Source: Hymenobacter psoromatis (lineage in GTDB: Bacteria; Bacteroidota; Bacteroidia; Cytophagales; Hymenobacteraceae). Taken from it: 64,000 bases of DNA. The translations under genes and the position numbers were made by a program. The notes below the pieces were generated by a model. The model did not search any database, was not told where the DNA came from, and saw only the letters and a list, made by a program, of their open reading frames with translations. Shown here one piece after another: positions 11,773 through 20,553 of the stretch. Numbering within the stretch: position 1 is the stretch's first letter; every line of letters begins with the position of its first letter. The stretch is from contig CP014771.1 in the NCBI GenBank assembly GCA_001596155.1, positions 1,178,001 to 1,242,000 on the forward strand. Reading direction: 5' to 3'.

Positions 11773-12714
11773 CTAAAAGCTCTGCACCATGTTGTTGTGC
11801 AGCGTGCGGGGGCTCCAATAGCCGCTGGCGATGATGCGCCGGATGGTGAAAAGCGGGTCCTGGTGGTCGCGCTTTTCGGCCAGCGAAAAGGCGGCCACGA
11901 AGCCGCGCTGCTTCAACTCGGGGAAAGCCTGGGTATTCCAGAGGCCGAAGGGGTAGGCGAAGTACTTGATTTTCTTGCCCGTAATCTCTTCGAGCGTCTT
12001 GGTTGGCTTGTCGATTTGGGTCACCCAATCCTGGCCCTGGTACTTTTTCACGTTGTGGTGGTCCCAGGTGTGCGAGCCAATTTGGTTGCCTTCGTCGGAG
12101 AGCTGCTTCACCATCGCCTTGGTCATGTAGTGCGGCCGGCCCAGGCTCACGGTCATCACAAAATACACGCCCTTGTAGCCATACTGCGCCAGCGTGGGGC
12201 GGGCGATGGTAAACTGGTCGAGGTCGGTGTCGTCAAACGTCAGCATCACCGGCTTGGGGGGTAGGGGCGCGCCGGTGGTGAGGTAGGCGTAGAGCTGGTC
12301 GGGCTGAATGCTGTGGTAGCCGCTGTCGGCCAGCATCTTCATCTGGGCTTTGAACGCCGCGATGGGGATAATATAGTCCTTGGCACCCTTCGAGTCGCGG
12401 GCCGTCCAGTCGCGAATCTGGTGGTAGCACAGAATCGGCACCTGCGGCCGGGCGTAAATGGCGGCGGCATCGCCAGCCTTGGCGGCCGGGATGGTGCTGG
12501 GGTCGGGGCCGGGTTTGGCGTTGGCTTCTTCGGCGGCTACGGCGGCGGTGCCCGAGGTGGGTGCCGCTTCATTGGTTTTGGCCGCGGCGGCCTGGCCGGC
12601 TGCCTCGGCGGTAGAGGGCATTTTGGCTTCGCCGGTGGTGGCGGTTTTGGAGTCGCAGGCAGCGAGCGCCAGGGTAGCAGCCACCAGGCTGGCCGCGGAG
12701 AATAGGGTTTTCAA
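11773..12714 (-). CDS. Polysaccharide deacetylase-family lipoprotein
   Basis: This is a carbohydrate esterase family 4 (NodB-type) protein, a metal-dependent deacetylase of N- or O-acetylated polysaccharide. The proposed TTG start at 12714 gives a lipoprotein signal (KTLFSAASLVAATLALAAC) with lipobox LAAC. A low-complexity Ala/Thr/Glu linker follows to about residue 75, then the NodB domain: LCYHQI, LTFDDT (the catalytic Asp and the metal Asp) and the metal-binding SHTWDHH, then YFAYPFG. No ATG lies near the signal peptide; the upstream extension to 12789 overlaps the dapA promoter and is not signal-like. It is transcribed divergently from dapA. Confidence 0.85.
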   Translation of the reverse strand: MKTLFSAASLVAATLALAACDSKTATTGEAKMPSTAEAAGQAAAAKTNEAAPTSGTAAVAAEEANAKPGPDPSTIPAAKAGDAAAIYARPQVPILCYHQIRDWTARDSKGAKDYIIPIAAFKAQMKMLADSGYHSIQPDQLYAYLTTGAPLPPKPVMLTFDDTDLDQFTIARPTLAQYGYKGVYFVMTVSLGRPHYMTKAMVKQLSDEGNQIGSHTWDHHNVKKYQGQDWVTQIDKPTKTLEEITGKKIKYFAYPFGLWNTQAFPELKQRGFVAAFSLAEKRDHQDPLFTIRRIIASGYWSPRTLHNNMVQSF

Positions 12715-12761
12715 GAATGCAGAAAAAAATGCCGGCGGAGCGCGACGGCGGACGAGGAGCG

Positions 12762-12769
12762 TACTTTTG
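12762..12769 (+). promoter_or_regulatory. Bacteroidota -7 box TACTTTTG for dapA
   Basis: It matches TAnnTTTG 25 bases before the dapA ATG, in the 80-base divergent gap. No convincing TTTG was seen at -33. Confidence 0.55.
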
Positions 12770-12794
12770 CACAAAGCAACAACTTCCACAGCGG

Positions 12795-13658
12795 ATGAAC
12801 AAACTACACGGCACCGGCGTGGCCCTGGTGACCCCCCTCACCCCCACGGGCGCGGTCGATACGAACGCCTGGCTACGGCTCCTCGACTTCACCATCAACG
12901 GGGGGGTAGAGTACCTGGTTATCAATGGCACCACGGGCGAGTCGCCCACCGTCACGCCCGACGAAAAGACTGACTTACTGCAAGTTGCGCGCGAGCACGT
13001 GGCCGGCCGCGTGCCGCTCGTGTACGGCATTGGCGGCAACGACACGGCCGCCGTGGCGCGCCAGCTGCGCGAAACCGACCTGACGGGCGTAGTGGCCATC
13101 CTCTCAGCCAGCCCCGCCTACAACAAACCCAGCCAGGCCGGCCTGCTGGCGCACTACCAGCACCTGGCCGACGCCTCGCCCCTACCCCTGCTCCTATACA
13201 ACGTGCCCGGCCGCACGGGTTCCAACCTCGCGGCCGACACCACGCTCCGGCTGGCCCGGCACGCCAACATCATCGGCATCAAGGAAGCCAGCGGCAACCT
13301 GGAGCAGTGCCTGGCCATTTTGGCCAGCAAGCCGGCCGATTTTCTGTTTTTAAGCGGCGACGATATGCTCACGCTGCCGCTCATTGCCTGCGGCGGCCAG
13401 GGCATTATCTCGGTGATGGCCAACGCGTTTCCGCGTAAATTCAGCGACATGACCCGCGCCGCGCTGGCCAGCGACTTTGCCCGCGCCCAGCAGCTGCTCT
13501 ACGGCCTGGTGCCGCTCAATTCGCTTATGTATGAGGAGGGCAACCCCGTGGGCGTGAAGGCGGCCCTGGCGCTGCAAGGCGTGTGCGGGGCCGCCGTGCG
13601 CCTACCCCTGGTCGCGGCAAGCGAGGGCCTGACGGCGCGGATTCAAGCTCTTCTGTAG
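12795..13658 (+). CDS. dapA: 4-hydroxy-tetrahydrodipicolinate synthase
   Basis: It condenses pyruvate with aspartate semialdehyde in the first committed step of the diaminopimelate/lysine pathway. The product from the ATG at 12795 has 287 residues, normal for the family. The (beta/alpha)8 barrel motifs are clear: GTTGESPT (45-52), the catalytic Tyr 135 in YNVPGRTG and the Schiff-base Lys 163 in GIKEASGN. The frame is open 26 residues upstream, but that stretch contains the promoter box. A strong hairpin follows the stop. Confidence 0.95.
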   Translation: MNKLHGTGVALVTPLTPTGAVDTNAWLRLLDFTINGGVEYLVINGTTGESPTVTPDEKTDLLQVAREHVAGRVPLVYGIGGNDTAAVARQLRETDLTGVVAILSASPAYNKPSQAGLLAHYQHLADASPLPLLLYNVPGRTGSNLAADTTLRLARHANIIGIKEASGNLEQCLAILASKPADFLFLSGDDMLTLPLIACGGQGIISVMANAFPRKFSDMTRAALASDFARAQQLLYGLVPLNSLMYEEGNPVGVKAALALQGVCGAAVRLPLVAASEGLTARIQALL

Positions 13659-13673
13659 TCATTTCCTCCTCCC

Positions 13674-13714
13674 GCTGGCAGAGCGCCGCGCGTGCGGCCC
13701 GGCGCTCTGCCAGC
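13674..13714 (+). terminator. Hairpin after dapA
   Basis: The arms GCTGGCAGAGCGCCG and CGGCGCTCTGCCAGC lie around an 11-base loop, 16 bases after the dapA stop. There is no T-run. Confidence 0.65.
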
Positions 13715-13841
13715 GCCGGGCAATTACCTGCGTTTACCAGCTGGTTTCTCCATTAGCTTACAAAGCATCCCCAGCGTCGTAGCGATGCCGGTGGCGGCGG
13801 CGGCCCGTAGCCTGTTCCTACTGGCCGCGTAATCGTACATA

Positions 13842-14804
13842 ACCCAAGTTGCGAGCTATAAGCCGGCTTGGTGTAAAGCGTGAGCAAAAACAAAGAGGGC
13901 GATTTTCAACGCAAATCCGGCCGCTGTCACGGCATGAATCTGCTTAGGAAAGCGGGCCGTGAGTTGACTAAAGCACGTCTCGATGCCTTTGCGAAAGTAC
14001 TGTAGCAGAAAGCTTTGCGCCGGATGATGCGGACGTTTGCTGTTTTTCCGACGCGCCGTCTGCTGCTGACTACCGCTGGCCTCGTTGAATAGGTCTTCCG
14101 CCACATAGTCCGTGTAACCGGCATCGGTGTAAAGGACACTGCCCGTGGGCAGGTCCAGCGGCAGGCCGCGCTGGCCGGTTTGCTCCGACTCGGCCCCGGC
14201 ATGGATATAGAACTCGACCGGAATCCCGTCACTGGTGGCCACGACCTGCACCTTCAGGCCGTAGAACCAACTGCGCTTGCTGGCACAACGACCATGATAA
14301 GCCTTGCCTCTCAGTAGCTTACAGCGCGGGATGCGCGGCCCAAATGCTTAAAGCGCATTTTATGACACACGGCTACCGGAAAGGAATCGAGCACGTAACG
14401 CGCCTCGGTATGCACGTGTTTGAGCAAGTCACCGAAGGTGGCGAACAGGGAGAGCAGCGTGTCGGTGAGGGCGTGCAGGCGGCGCGTGAAGCCACTCTTA
14501 TCCAGCCGGTTCTGGCCCCAGTGCTGCTCCATGTAGTGCTTGGCCACCACCAGGTTGCCGCCAAAAAAGCGAGCCGCCACCAGGGCCGTGGTCAGTACCT
14601 GGGCATCGGTCAAGCGCCGACTGGTCGCCGGCGGTAGCGTGCCGGCGGGGCGAGAGAAGCGGATTAAATCATCGAGTACGCAGTACATTGCAACAGTCTG
14701 TTCGCGCATGGTCAGTAGGGCTTGAAGGGGTCAGATACTTCAAACCTAGTCCGCTCACGCCGAACAGACTTTTTTCGGCCCTGCTGATACGCCGCAACTT
14801 GAGT
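13842..14804 (-). mobile_element. IS982-family insertion sequence, inactive
   Basis: A 963-bp element with terminal inverted repeats ACCCAAGTTGCG (left) and the complement of ACTCAAGTTGCG (right), 11 of 12 matching. It is flanked by the 6-bp target duplication TACATA at 13836-13841 and 14805-14810. Length, ends and transposase fit the IS982 family. The transposase is broken by a frameshift, so movement would need a helper copy. Confidence 0.9.
13856..14709 (-). pseudogene. IS982 transposase, frameshifted
   Basis: The reading starts at the ATG at 14709 and runs through an N-terminal DNA-binding part to YVLDSFPVAV, the first catalytic Asp, then stops at 14311. The second half continues in another frame (KLLRGKAYHGRCASKRSW...) with LYTDAGYTDY (second Asp) and FRKGIETCFSQL (catalytic Glu) to 13856. 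The switch lies near 14340. All three DDE residues survive, so a single indel separates it from an intact gene. IS982 is not known for programmed frameshifting, so I take this as decay. Confidence 0.9.
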
Positions 14805-15171
14805 TACATATCCTTTTTCCAGGCCTGAAAATTATGGCGGTTCAACTGGTCAAAAATCAGGGATATATTATGGCTGGCCGCGACGGTCGTGTGCCAGATG
14901 CCGTTAGGAATAACTATCGTTTCGCCGGGCTTAAGCACTACGTGAAGGGGAGTAGCCGCCCGGTATTTAGGGGATTTTTCGTAATCAGGCTTCAGAATAT
15001 TTATGGGCGAAAGAAAGCCCAGGCCTTCTGGATAAAGTAATTCTTCCTGCTCCCTGGGAAATAGCACGAATTCTTTTTCTCCGTACAATTGCGTTATCCA
15101 GGCGTTTGTGTGGTAAATGTCTTTGTGCAGCGGATATTGATTGCCCGCGCCCCCAATGAACAAGTGAATAT

Positions 15172-15300
15172 TAGACTTGCTAACAACTGATTAGCAAGTT
15201 TTTACGTACATAACTAGACTTGCTAACAACTGATTAGCAAGTTTTTACGTACATAACTAGACTTGCTAACAACTGATTAGCAAGTTTTTACGTACATAAC
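15172..15300. repeat. Three tandem 43-bp repeats, each a hairpin with T-run
   Basis: Identical units start at 15172, 15215 and 15258. Each holds the perfect inverted repeat ACTTGCTAA / TTAGCAAGT followed by TTTTTA, which resembles an intrinsic terminator. The first 26 bases of each unit match the right end of the following IS (16224-16249) in inverted orientation at 20 of 26 positions. The array is therefore a triplicated left terminal repeat. Confidence 0.9.
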
Positions 15301-16247
15301 TAATAAATTCTACTTACAACAAGCATTTTCTATGCCATCCAGCATTTATCACAACGCTATCAATGATAGGCAGTACAAAGCAGCAACTGGTCTTTCGCTA
15401 GTAGAGTTTTCGGCACTTTATGAGCATTTCGCTCCTTTATATATTCCCAAGGAACCCCCACGTTATGCCCGGCAGGTGCAACCTGTTTTAACGGACAAAA
15501 GAGAGGCACTTTTTTTGTTTTGCACTATCATAAAGCGTATCCCACTCTTCAAAATATGGGCATGTATTTTGGTACTTCAGACGCAGCCGCCAGCATGTAT
15601 CTGGAACTCCTTAAGCCTCACTTACAAGCGGCTTTACAACAGCAAAAAGTACAAAATACTTTTATGGAAAGGAATCAGGAGGCCGTTAATGAGCAATTTG
15701 CAGGCATAACTGACCTGGTGATTGATGTAACCGAAGTGCCAATCGAACGCGCTGTTAATCAGCAAGTTCAAAAAGAGCATTACAGTGGTAAAAAAAATTT
15801 CACACCCTAAAATGGCTAATTATTTGCACCCTTGATAAGCGAATTTTATTCATTAGCAAGGCCTACCCTGGGCATGTACATGATTTTACTATTTTTAAAG
15901 ATATTTTTGGCGGACTTGATTTGAGTGCGTATCGGCTGCATGTCGATTCTGGCTTTACAGGCATAACAAAAGCAGTCAAATGCAAAGACGTTTGGATTCC
16001 GTATAAAGCGAGCAAATATCATCCCTTAACTAAGCTACAAAAAGCAATTAATTCGCTCTTTTCACAGGTAAGAATAGCTGTTGAAAATGCCATTGCTAAG
16101 GTGAAATCATTCTTTATATTACGCATCGAAAACCGAATGAGACAAAAGGCTAAGTTTACCGATGCCATACGAATTTGCACCGCATTAGCAAATTACAAAA
16201 TGACAGGTTTATAAGTCAAGTAATTGATAATAAGTAGTTAGTAACTC
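15174..16247 (+). mobile_element. IS5-superfamily element (DDE_Tnp_4 type), degenerate
   Basis: The left end GACTTGCTAAC (three tandem copies; the innermost begins at 15260) and the right end, complement GAGTTACTAAC, form imperfect terminal repeats. TA flanks both sides, as expected for the TA-targeting members. The body holds a transposase in three frames. The composition is AT-rich and unlike the host. It cannot be autonomous. Confidence 0.75.
15332..16214 (+). pseudogene. IS5-superfamily transposase with two frameshifts
   Basis: Three consecutive ORFs in different frames make up one DDE_Tnp_4 transposase. The first (from the ATG at 15332) carries the N-terminal HTH-like region. The second (from about 15520) has MGMYFGTSDAAASMYLELL and DLVIDVTEVPIER with the first catalytic Asp, ending near KEHYSGKK. 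The third (to 16214) has KAYPGHVHDFTIFKD, LHVDSGFTG (second Asp) and RIAVENAIAKVKSF (Glu). Shifts lie near 15515 and 15797. The catalytic residues are present but the gene is broken. Confidence 0.88.
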
Positions 16248-16279
16248 TAGTCAAGAAGTACAAAAAATTAGGCAAAAAA

Positions 16280-16531
16280 GTGGAGGAAGCAGGATTAATT
16301 TCAGCTAGAACATTCTACACCAAATTTGGAGGATTCATCAGTGATTTCGGCACAAGCAAGGTAATTCATCCGGTTGAATCAGGTGATTTGCGGAAGCAAT
16401 TCAACTCAATTAAATTAGAAGGTGAATTTGCTGGTTTTGCAGAGAAGATGCCATTTGAAAAAATGGTAAACGTAATCCCAAAGTCTGACGAAGGTGGTTT
16501 TACGCAAAAGATTACGACAGAATTAAAGTAA
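16280..16531 (+). CDS. Hypothetical protein, probably a C-terminal fragment
   Basis: An 83-residue reading from GTG. The frame is open upstream to 16238, inside the right end of the IS element, giving a Lys-rich lead (VKKYKKLGKKVEEAG). I do not recognise it. It is AT-rich like the adjoining IS and unlike hen1, which it overlaps tail to tail by 20 bases. It is probably the 3' end of a foreign gene cut by the insertion, and it may not be expressed. Confidence 0.35.
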   Translation: MEEAGLISARTFYTKFGGFISDFGTSKVIHPVESGDLRKQFNSIKLEGEFAGFAEKMPFEKMVNVIPKSDEGGFTQKITTELK

Positions 16532-18068
16532 ACACCGCCATCTGCGAGGGCGCCCCTACCCCCTCCATTTCCTCCCCCATGCCCACCAGCCGCACCTGAT
16601 ACCCGTGGCGCGCGGCCACGGCGGTGGCCCAGGCCGCAAACTCGGCGCGCGACCACTCGAAGCGGTGGTCGGCGTGGCGGAAGGTGCCGGCCGCCAGGCG
16701 CTCGTAGCGCTGGTTGTAGTCGGCGTTGGGGGTCGTGACGAAAACGTGGGCCGGGCGCGCGTGGCCAAACACCACGGCTTCGAGGGCGGCGAGGCGGCCG
16801 GGGTCGAGGTGCTCGATAACTTCGACCAACGCCGCGGCGTCGAAGCCGGCCAGGCGGTCGTCGCGGTACAGCAGCGAGCCCTGGATGAGGTTGAGGCGGG
16901 CACGCTGGCGCGGGGGCATCTCGGCCAGGTGCAGGCGGACCGCGGCGCGGGCCAGCGCCTGGTGCGACACATCCATGCCCAGGATGTATTCGATTTTGGG
17001 CTGGCGCAGCAACAGGCGCAGGAGTTTCCCCTCGCCGCAGCCCAAGTCGAGCACGCGCTTGGGGGCCAGCTGGTAGATTTCGTGGGCCACTTGCTGGAGG
17101 CGCTGGTCGTGGAGGCTCAGGCGTTGGTCGCCCTCCGTGGGGACCTTCCCCCCGGCCGGCACCTCACCCCCTAGCCCCCTCTCCTGTGGAGAGGGGGAAC
17201 TAGCTTCTAGCTTTAGTTTTTCTAGCTCTGACTTCTGTTCGGTTAGCTCTTGCGAATCGTCCGGCTCTCCCTCTCCACGGGAGAGGGGGTCGGGGAGTGA
17301 GGGGTCTGCGGAGGGGTCGTCCACCACCTCTTCCGTCTCCAGCAGCCGGGCCAGCGCCGGGTTCACGTACAGCGCCCGATAGCGCAGATACCGGCGGGTG
17401 ATGAAGCCGCGCTCGGGGTGGCGGGGTAGCCAGTCGCCGCCGCGGTGCAGCAGTTTTTCGGCCTCGTTCTGGTCCACGTAGTAGTGCTTGTCGTTGTCGA
17501 GCACGGGTAGCAGCACGTAGAGGTGGGTGAGCACGTCTTGCAGGCGCAGGCCGTCGTGGCGCAGGTGCAGAGTATAGTATTGGCTGTCGCCCCATTCGGG
17601 TTGGGTGGGGTCGAGGGGGTAGGCGTCGGTTTCGACCTCGTAGCCCAGCGGCTCGAAGAGGCGACGCGGCCAGTCGGGGCCGGGCGCGGAAACAACGGCC
17701 ACCGTGATGGCGAGGGGTAGGGCTTCGGCGGGCAGGGCGGGGCGGTCCTTGCAGGTGCCGTTCATGGCGGTGCCGAAGGCCTTGCTCAGGGCCACACTCA
17801 GGAATGAAGAGGCCACGTAGGGCCGGTCGTTTACGTATTCTTCCAGGGCGAAGCCTTCGCCGGGCGCGCCGTCCCGGCCGCGCACCAGCCCGATGGGGTC
17901 GAGGTCGAGCAACAGGGCGGCGGTGCAGCGCTCGGCAGTGGCTTCGGGGTAAAACACGTGGGCCTGACCACCGGTGATTTCCACGCTTTGCAGGCGCGCG
18001 GGGTTCTTGTGCAGCAGGTAGCCCAGGTCGGTGGCGGGCTGGTGGGTGGTGGAGATGGTGAGCAGCAT
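16512..18068 (-). CDS. hen1: RNA 3'-terminal ribose 2'-O-methyltransferase Hen1
   Basis: Bacterial Hen1 methylates the 3'-terminal ribose at RNA breaks so that repair by Pnkp marks the junction against renewed cleavage. The N-terminal Hen1-specific domain (about 1-245) is complete. The methyltransferase domain has the SAM loop RVLDLGCGEGKLLRLLL, the metal-binding EVIEHL and FVTTPNADYNQRYE. At 518 residues it is longer than the usual 460-480, because residues about 255-302 are encoded by a family D palindromic repeat placed in frame in the inter-domain linker. Pnkp, the usual neighbour, is not in the window. Confidence 0.93.
   Translation of the reverse strand: MLLTISTTHQPATDLGYLLHKNPARLQSVEITGGQAHVFYPEATAERCTAALLLDLDPIGLVRGRDGAPGEGFALEEYVNDRPYVASSFLSVALSKAFGTAMNGTCKDRPALPAEALPLAITVAVVSAPGPDWPRRLFEPLGYEVETDAYPLDPTQPEWGDSQYYTLHLRHDGLRLQDVLTHLYVLLPVLDNDKHYYVDQNEAEKLLHRGGDWLPRHPERGFITRRYLRYRALYVNPALARLLETEEVVDDPSADPSLPDPLSRGEGEPDDSQELTEQKSELEKLKLEASSPSPQERGLGGEVPAGGKVPTEGDQRLSLHDQRLQQVAHEIYQLAPKRVLDLGCGEGKLLRLLLRQPKIEYILGMDVSHQALARAAVRLHLAEMPPRQRARLNLIQGSLLYRDDRLAGFDAAALVEVIEHLDPGRLAALEAVVFGHARPAHVFVTTPNADYNQRYERLAAGTFRHADHRFEWSRAEFAAWATAVAARHGYQVRLVGMGEEMEGVGAPSQMAVFTLILS
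17162..17304. repeat. Palindromic repeat, family D copy 1, inside hen1
   Basis: The arms CTCACCCCCTAGCCCCCTCT and GAGAGGGGGTCGGGGAGTGAG are inverted about 60-70 bases of Glu/Lys/Leu coding sequence. As read by hen1 they encode PLSRGEGE at one end and SSPSPQERGLGGEV at the other. The same peptides appear in the helicase copy at 56947-57061. Confidence 0.9.
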
Positions 18069-18199
18069 AGCAGAAAACAGGAGGCCGAAAGTAGCCCGCC
18101 GCCGCGCAAGTTCCGGCCCCGGCCGGGACCGGGCACGTGCGGATAAGGCGGCGGCGGGCCAAATTTGCGGATGTATTGTCTTTTTGCGTTTCCTTACTT

Positions 18200-18826
18200 A
18201 TGCCGGCCCCTACCCCCTCCCTGCCGCCGCTTACCGAGTTTGCCAGCTTTTACCTCTACGGCCTCAGCCCCAATCCCTATTTGCAGTCCGCTGACCGCGA
18301 GCAGTTTGGCCGGCTCTACGCCCTGGTTATCGGCCCGCACGGCGGCGTGAGCCTGGGCAGCTCGTTTCACCCCTACCAGCTCGTGAACCCCTCGGGCATC
18401 ACGGTCTGGTACGCGGCCTACGCCCAGCTGTACGCGCAGCCCAACCGCGCCGCGCTTTTTGAGGCGATGACCGACGAGCAGGCGCGCTTCCTGGTGGCCC
18501 CGCCGGCCTCGTTCGCGGAGTTTCACGTGTGGCCCGACACCCGGCTGACCAGCGCTGAAAACCCGGTTTTCAGCCACTACATCCCGTTCGTGCTGCCCTT
18601 CCTGGTGCGCAAAGGCCCCGCCGCCCTGCGCTGGGACGCCCAATTTGCCACCGCCGGGGACGACGCCGCCCGCATTCAGCCCTACCTGGAGGCCGTGACG
18701 GCGGCCATCCGCTTCGTGCAGCCCGCGCCGGCCTTCGTGCTGGGCTTTGGGGAGTTCGACGGGCAGCAGCCCGAGCGGTTGATGGAAGAATTTATGAGCT
18801 GCCGTGCTATGCTGCTGGTGCGGTAG
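18200..18826 (+). CDS. Hypothetical protein, 208 residues
   Basis: No family is recognised. From the ATG at 18200 the protein begins MPAPTPSLPPLTEFASFYLYG and shows no signal peptide or membrane helix. It has an aromatic-rich middle (ITVWYAAYAQLYAQP, FAEFHVWPDTRL) and a C-terminal alpha-helical part (ARIQPYLEAVTAAIRFVQPA). G+C and codon use match the host, which supports a real gene. It is divergent from hen1 with a 130-base gap and ends just before a family D palindrome. Pnkp motifs are absent, so it is not the missing RNA-repair partner. Confidence 0.75.
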   Translation: MPAPTPSLPPLTEFASFYLYGLSPNPYLQSADREQFGRLYALVIGPHGGVSLGSSFHPYQLVNPSGITVWYAAYAQLYAQPNRAALFEAMTDEQARFLVAPPASFAEFHVWPDTRLTSAENPVFSHYIPFVLPFLVRKGPAALRWDAQFATAGDDAARIQPYLEAVTAAIRFVQPAPAFVLGFGEFDGQQPERLMEEFMSCRAMLLVR

Positions 18827-18831
18827 GCAAA

Positions 18832-18964
18832 CCTCACCCCCTAGCCCCCTCTCCTGCGGAGAGGGGGGACTAGCTCTAGTTTTAAAACTAAAAGTCAAGA
18901 TTTTAGAGCTAAGATTAGAAACTAGTCCCCCCTCTCCGCAGGAGAGGGGGCTAGGGGGTGAGGT
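18832..18964. repeat. Palindromic repeat, family D copy 2, intergenic
   Basis: The arms ACCTCACCCCCTAGCCCCCT and complement, about 50 bases each, enclose an AT-rich centre with TTTTAAAACTAAAA. It separates two convergent genes and may act as a two-way terminator. The arms are nearly identical to the copies inside hen1 and the helicase. Confidence 0.9.
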
Positions 18965-18975
18965 TGACGTTGGCG

Positions 18976-20421
18976 CTACTGCCCCACCCGCACTTCGGCC
19001 CCGCCCAAAAACTCGCCGTACCACCGCCCCGAGTCCTTCACAATCCGCGCCTGAGTTTCGTAATCGACGTGTACCAAGCCGAAGCGGGGGCGGTAGCCTT
19101 CGGCCCACTCGAAGTTGTCGGTGAAGCTCCAGGGGAAGTAGCCGTTGACCCGGATGCCCTCGCGGCGGGCGCGCAGCACCTGCCCGATAACCGCCTGGAA
19201 ATACGCCCGGCGGGCCGCGTCGGCCACGCGGCCGCCTGCCGGCTCGTCGGCAAAGGCCGCGCCCGACTCTGTTATATAAAGCTCAGGCGCGCCGGGGTAG
19301 GCGGCGTATTGCTTTAACATTTGGTAAACCGACTCGGGGTAAACCTCCCAGCCCATTTCGGTGGCGGGCACGCCGCGCTTGGCGGCCGGCACCAGAGCCG
19401 CGCCTAGCAGCGGCAGCCACGGGGCGGGGCGCACCACCTCGCGGGTGTAATTCTGAATGCCCCAGAAGTCGAAGTCGAATTTCAGCCGCGCGGCGTCGCC
19501 GGGCTGGTGGTAGCGGCGCAGCAGCCAGCCCAGCGTGGGCAGTTCGGCGGTGGGGTAGCCCAGGCCCAAAAGGGGCTCCACGAAAAAGCGGTTGAGCAGG
19601 GCATCGACGCGGCGCGCGGCGGCCTCGCTGCCCGCGTGGCCGGGCCGGGCGGGCGTCACGTACGAGCACGAAAACGTGGTGCCGATGCGCGCCGCGTCGG
19701 GCAGCGCGGCCCGCAGCGCCCTACCCCCCTCGGCCTGGGCCAAGGTGGCGTGGTGGGCCGCCGCCAGAAACGCCGGCAAGCTGCGCCGCCCCGGCGCATG
19801 CACGCCCAGCAGGTGCCCGGCCCCCACAAAAACCATCGGCTCATTGAGCACCATCCAGTGCCGCACACGGTCGCCGAGGCGGCGGGCCAGCACCTGGGCG
19901 TAGTCGGCCAGCCAGCCCACGGCGGCGCGGTTGGTCCAGCCGCCGCGCTGCTGCAGGGCCAGCGGCAAATCCCAGTGGTACACCGTGAGCCAGGGGCGCA
20001 GGTCGCGCTCCAGGCAGGCGTCCACGAGGCGGTCGTAGAAGTCCAGCCCGCGCCGGTTCACGCTGCCGGTGCCCTCGGGCAGCACCCGCGCCCAAGCTGC
20101 AGAGAAGCGAAAATCCGTCAGCCCCAGGCCCTGGGCCAGGTCCAAATCAGCTTTGTAGCAGGTAAAGAAATCAGTGCCGACCCGCGCGTGCTCGCCCCGC
20201 GCAATGGCCTTGGGCCGGCGCGTAAACTCGTCCCAGATGCTCGGACCCTTACCCTGCTGCTGCCAGGCGCCCTCCACCTGATAGGCCGCGCAGGCCGCGC
20301 CCCAGTGAAAATCAGGCCCGAAATCGGCCCGCGAATACGTGGCCGGCGTGGTGGCGGGGTAGAAAGCCGGCGGCAGCACCAGCGGACGCCGGGTGGAAAG
20401 GATAACGTCGTCGGGCATCAA
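18976..20421 (-). CDS. Glycoside hydrolase family 1 (beta-glucosidase)
   Basis: It hydrolyses beta-linked glucosides or galactosides from the non-reducing end by a retaining mechanism. At 481 residues it has the GH1 length. Visible marks are FHWGAACAAYQVEGA, the acid/base Glu 194 in VLNEP, YHWDLPLALQQRGGW and the nucleophile in YITESGAAF (about residue 385), closing with GYFPWSFTDNFEWAEGY. No signal peptide is seen, so it is likely cytoplasmic. MM at the start allows either of two adjacent ATGs. The substrate cannot be told from sequence alone. Confidence 0.93.
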   Translation of the reverse strand: MMPDDVILSTRRPLVLPPAFYPATTPATYSRADFGPDFHWGAACAAYQVEGAWQQQGKGPSIWDEFTRRPKAIARGEHARVGTDFFTCYKADLDLAQGLGLTDFRFSAAWARVLPEGTGSVNRRGLDFYDRLVDACLERDLRPWLTVYHWDLPLALQQRGGWTNRAAVGWLADYAQVLARRLGDRVRHWMVLNEPMVFVGAGHLLGVHAPGRRSLPAFLAAAHHATLAQAEGGRALRAALPDAARIGTTFSCSYVTPARPGHAGSEAAARRVDALLNRFFVEPLLGLGYPTAELPTLGWLLRRYHQPGDAARLKFDFDFWGIQNYTREVVRPAPWLPLLGAALVPAAKRGVPATEMGWEVYPESVYQMLKQYAAYPGAPELYITESGAAFADEPAGGRVADAARRAYFQAVIGQVLRARREGIRVNGYFPWSFTDNFEWAEGYRPRFGLVHVDYETQARIVKDSGRWYGEFLGGAEVRVGQ

Positions 20422-20553
20422 ATCAGACTACTATATACGTGCGGCAGCGCGACTCCTCGCGCCGCTTGGTCAAATGGCCAGCCAACTTGCTGGCTGGCAA
20501 CTGGCAACTGGCAAAACAACGACAAGCCGCGAAGGGTCGCGCCGCTACGCCGT

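Larger units (their letters stand above)
13724..15171 (-). pseudogene. JmjC/cupin-like protein gene split by the IS982 element
   Basis: The 3' part of a gene for a cupin_8/JmjC-like protein (Fe(II)/2-oxoglutarate oxygenase fold) is in two pieces. The piece at 14805-15171 encodes LFIGGAGNQYPLHKDIYHTN (metal ligands His and Asp of HxD), ITQLYGEKEFVLFP and PGETIVIPNGIWHTT (distal His). It ends WKKDM at the insertion. Removing the 963-bp element and one copy of the 6-bp target duplication joins it in frame to 13724-13835: YDYAASRNRLRAAAATGIAT and on to KPAGKRR and stop. The 5' end is also lost, at the 43-bp repeats of the second IS. About 120 residues of the core remain open, but the gene is unlikely to work. 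Confidence 0.85.

Noticed and set aside
15172..15300. Possible small CRISPR array (three regular repeats)
   Set aside because: The 43-bp units are head to tail with no unique spacers, and each matches a transposon end.
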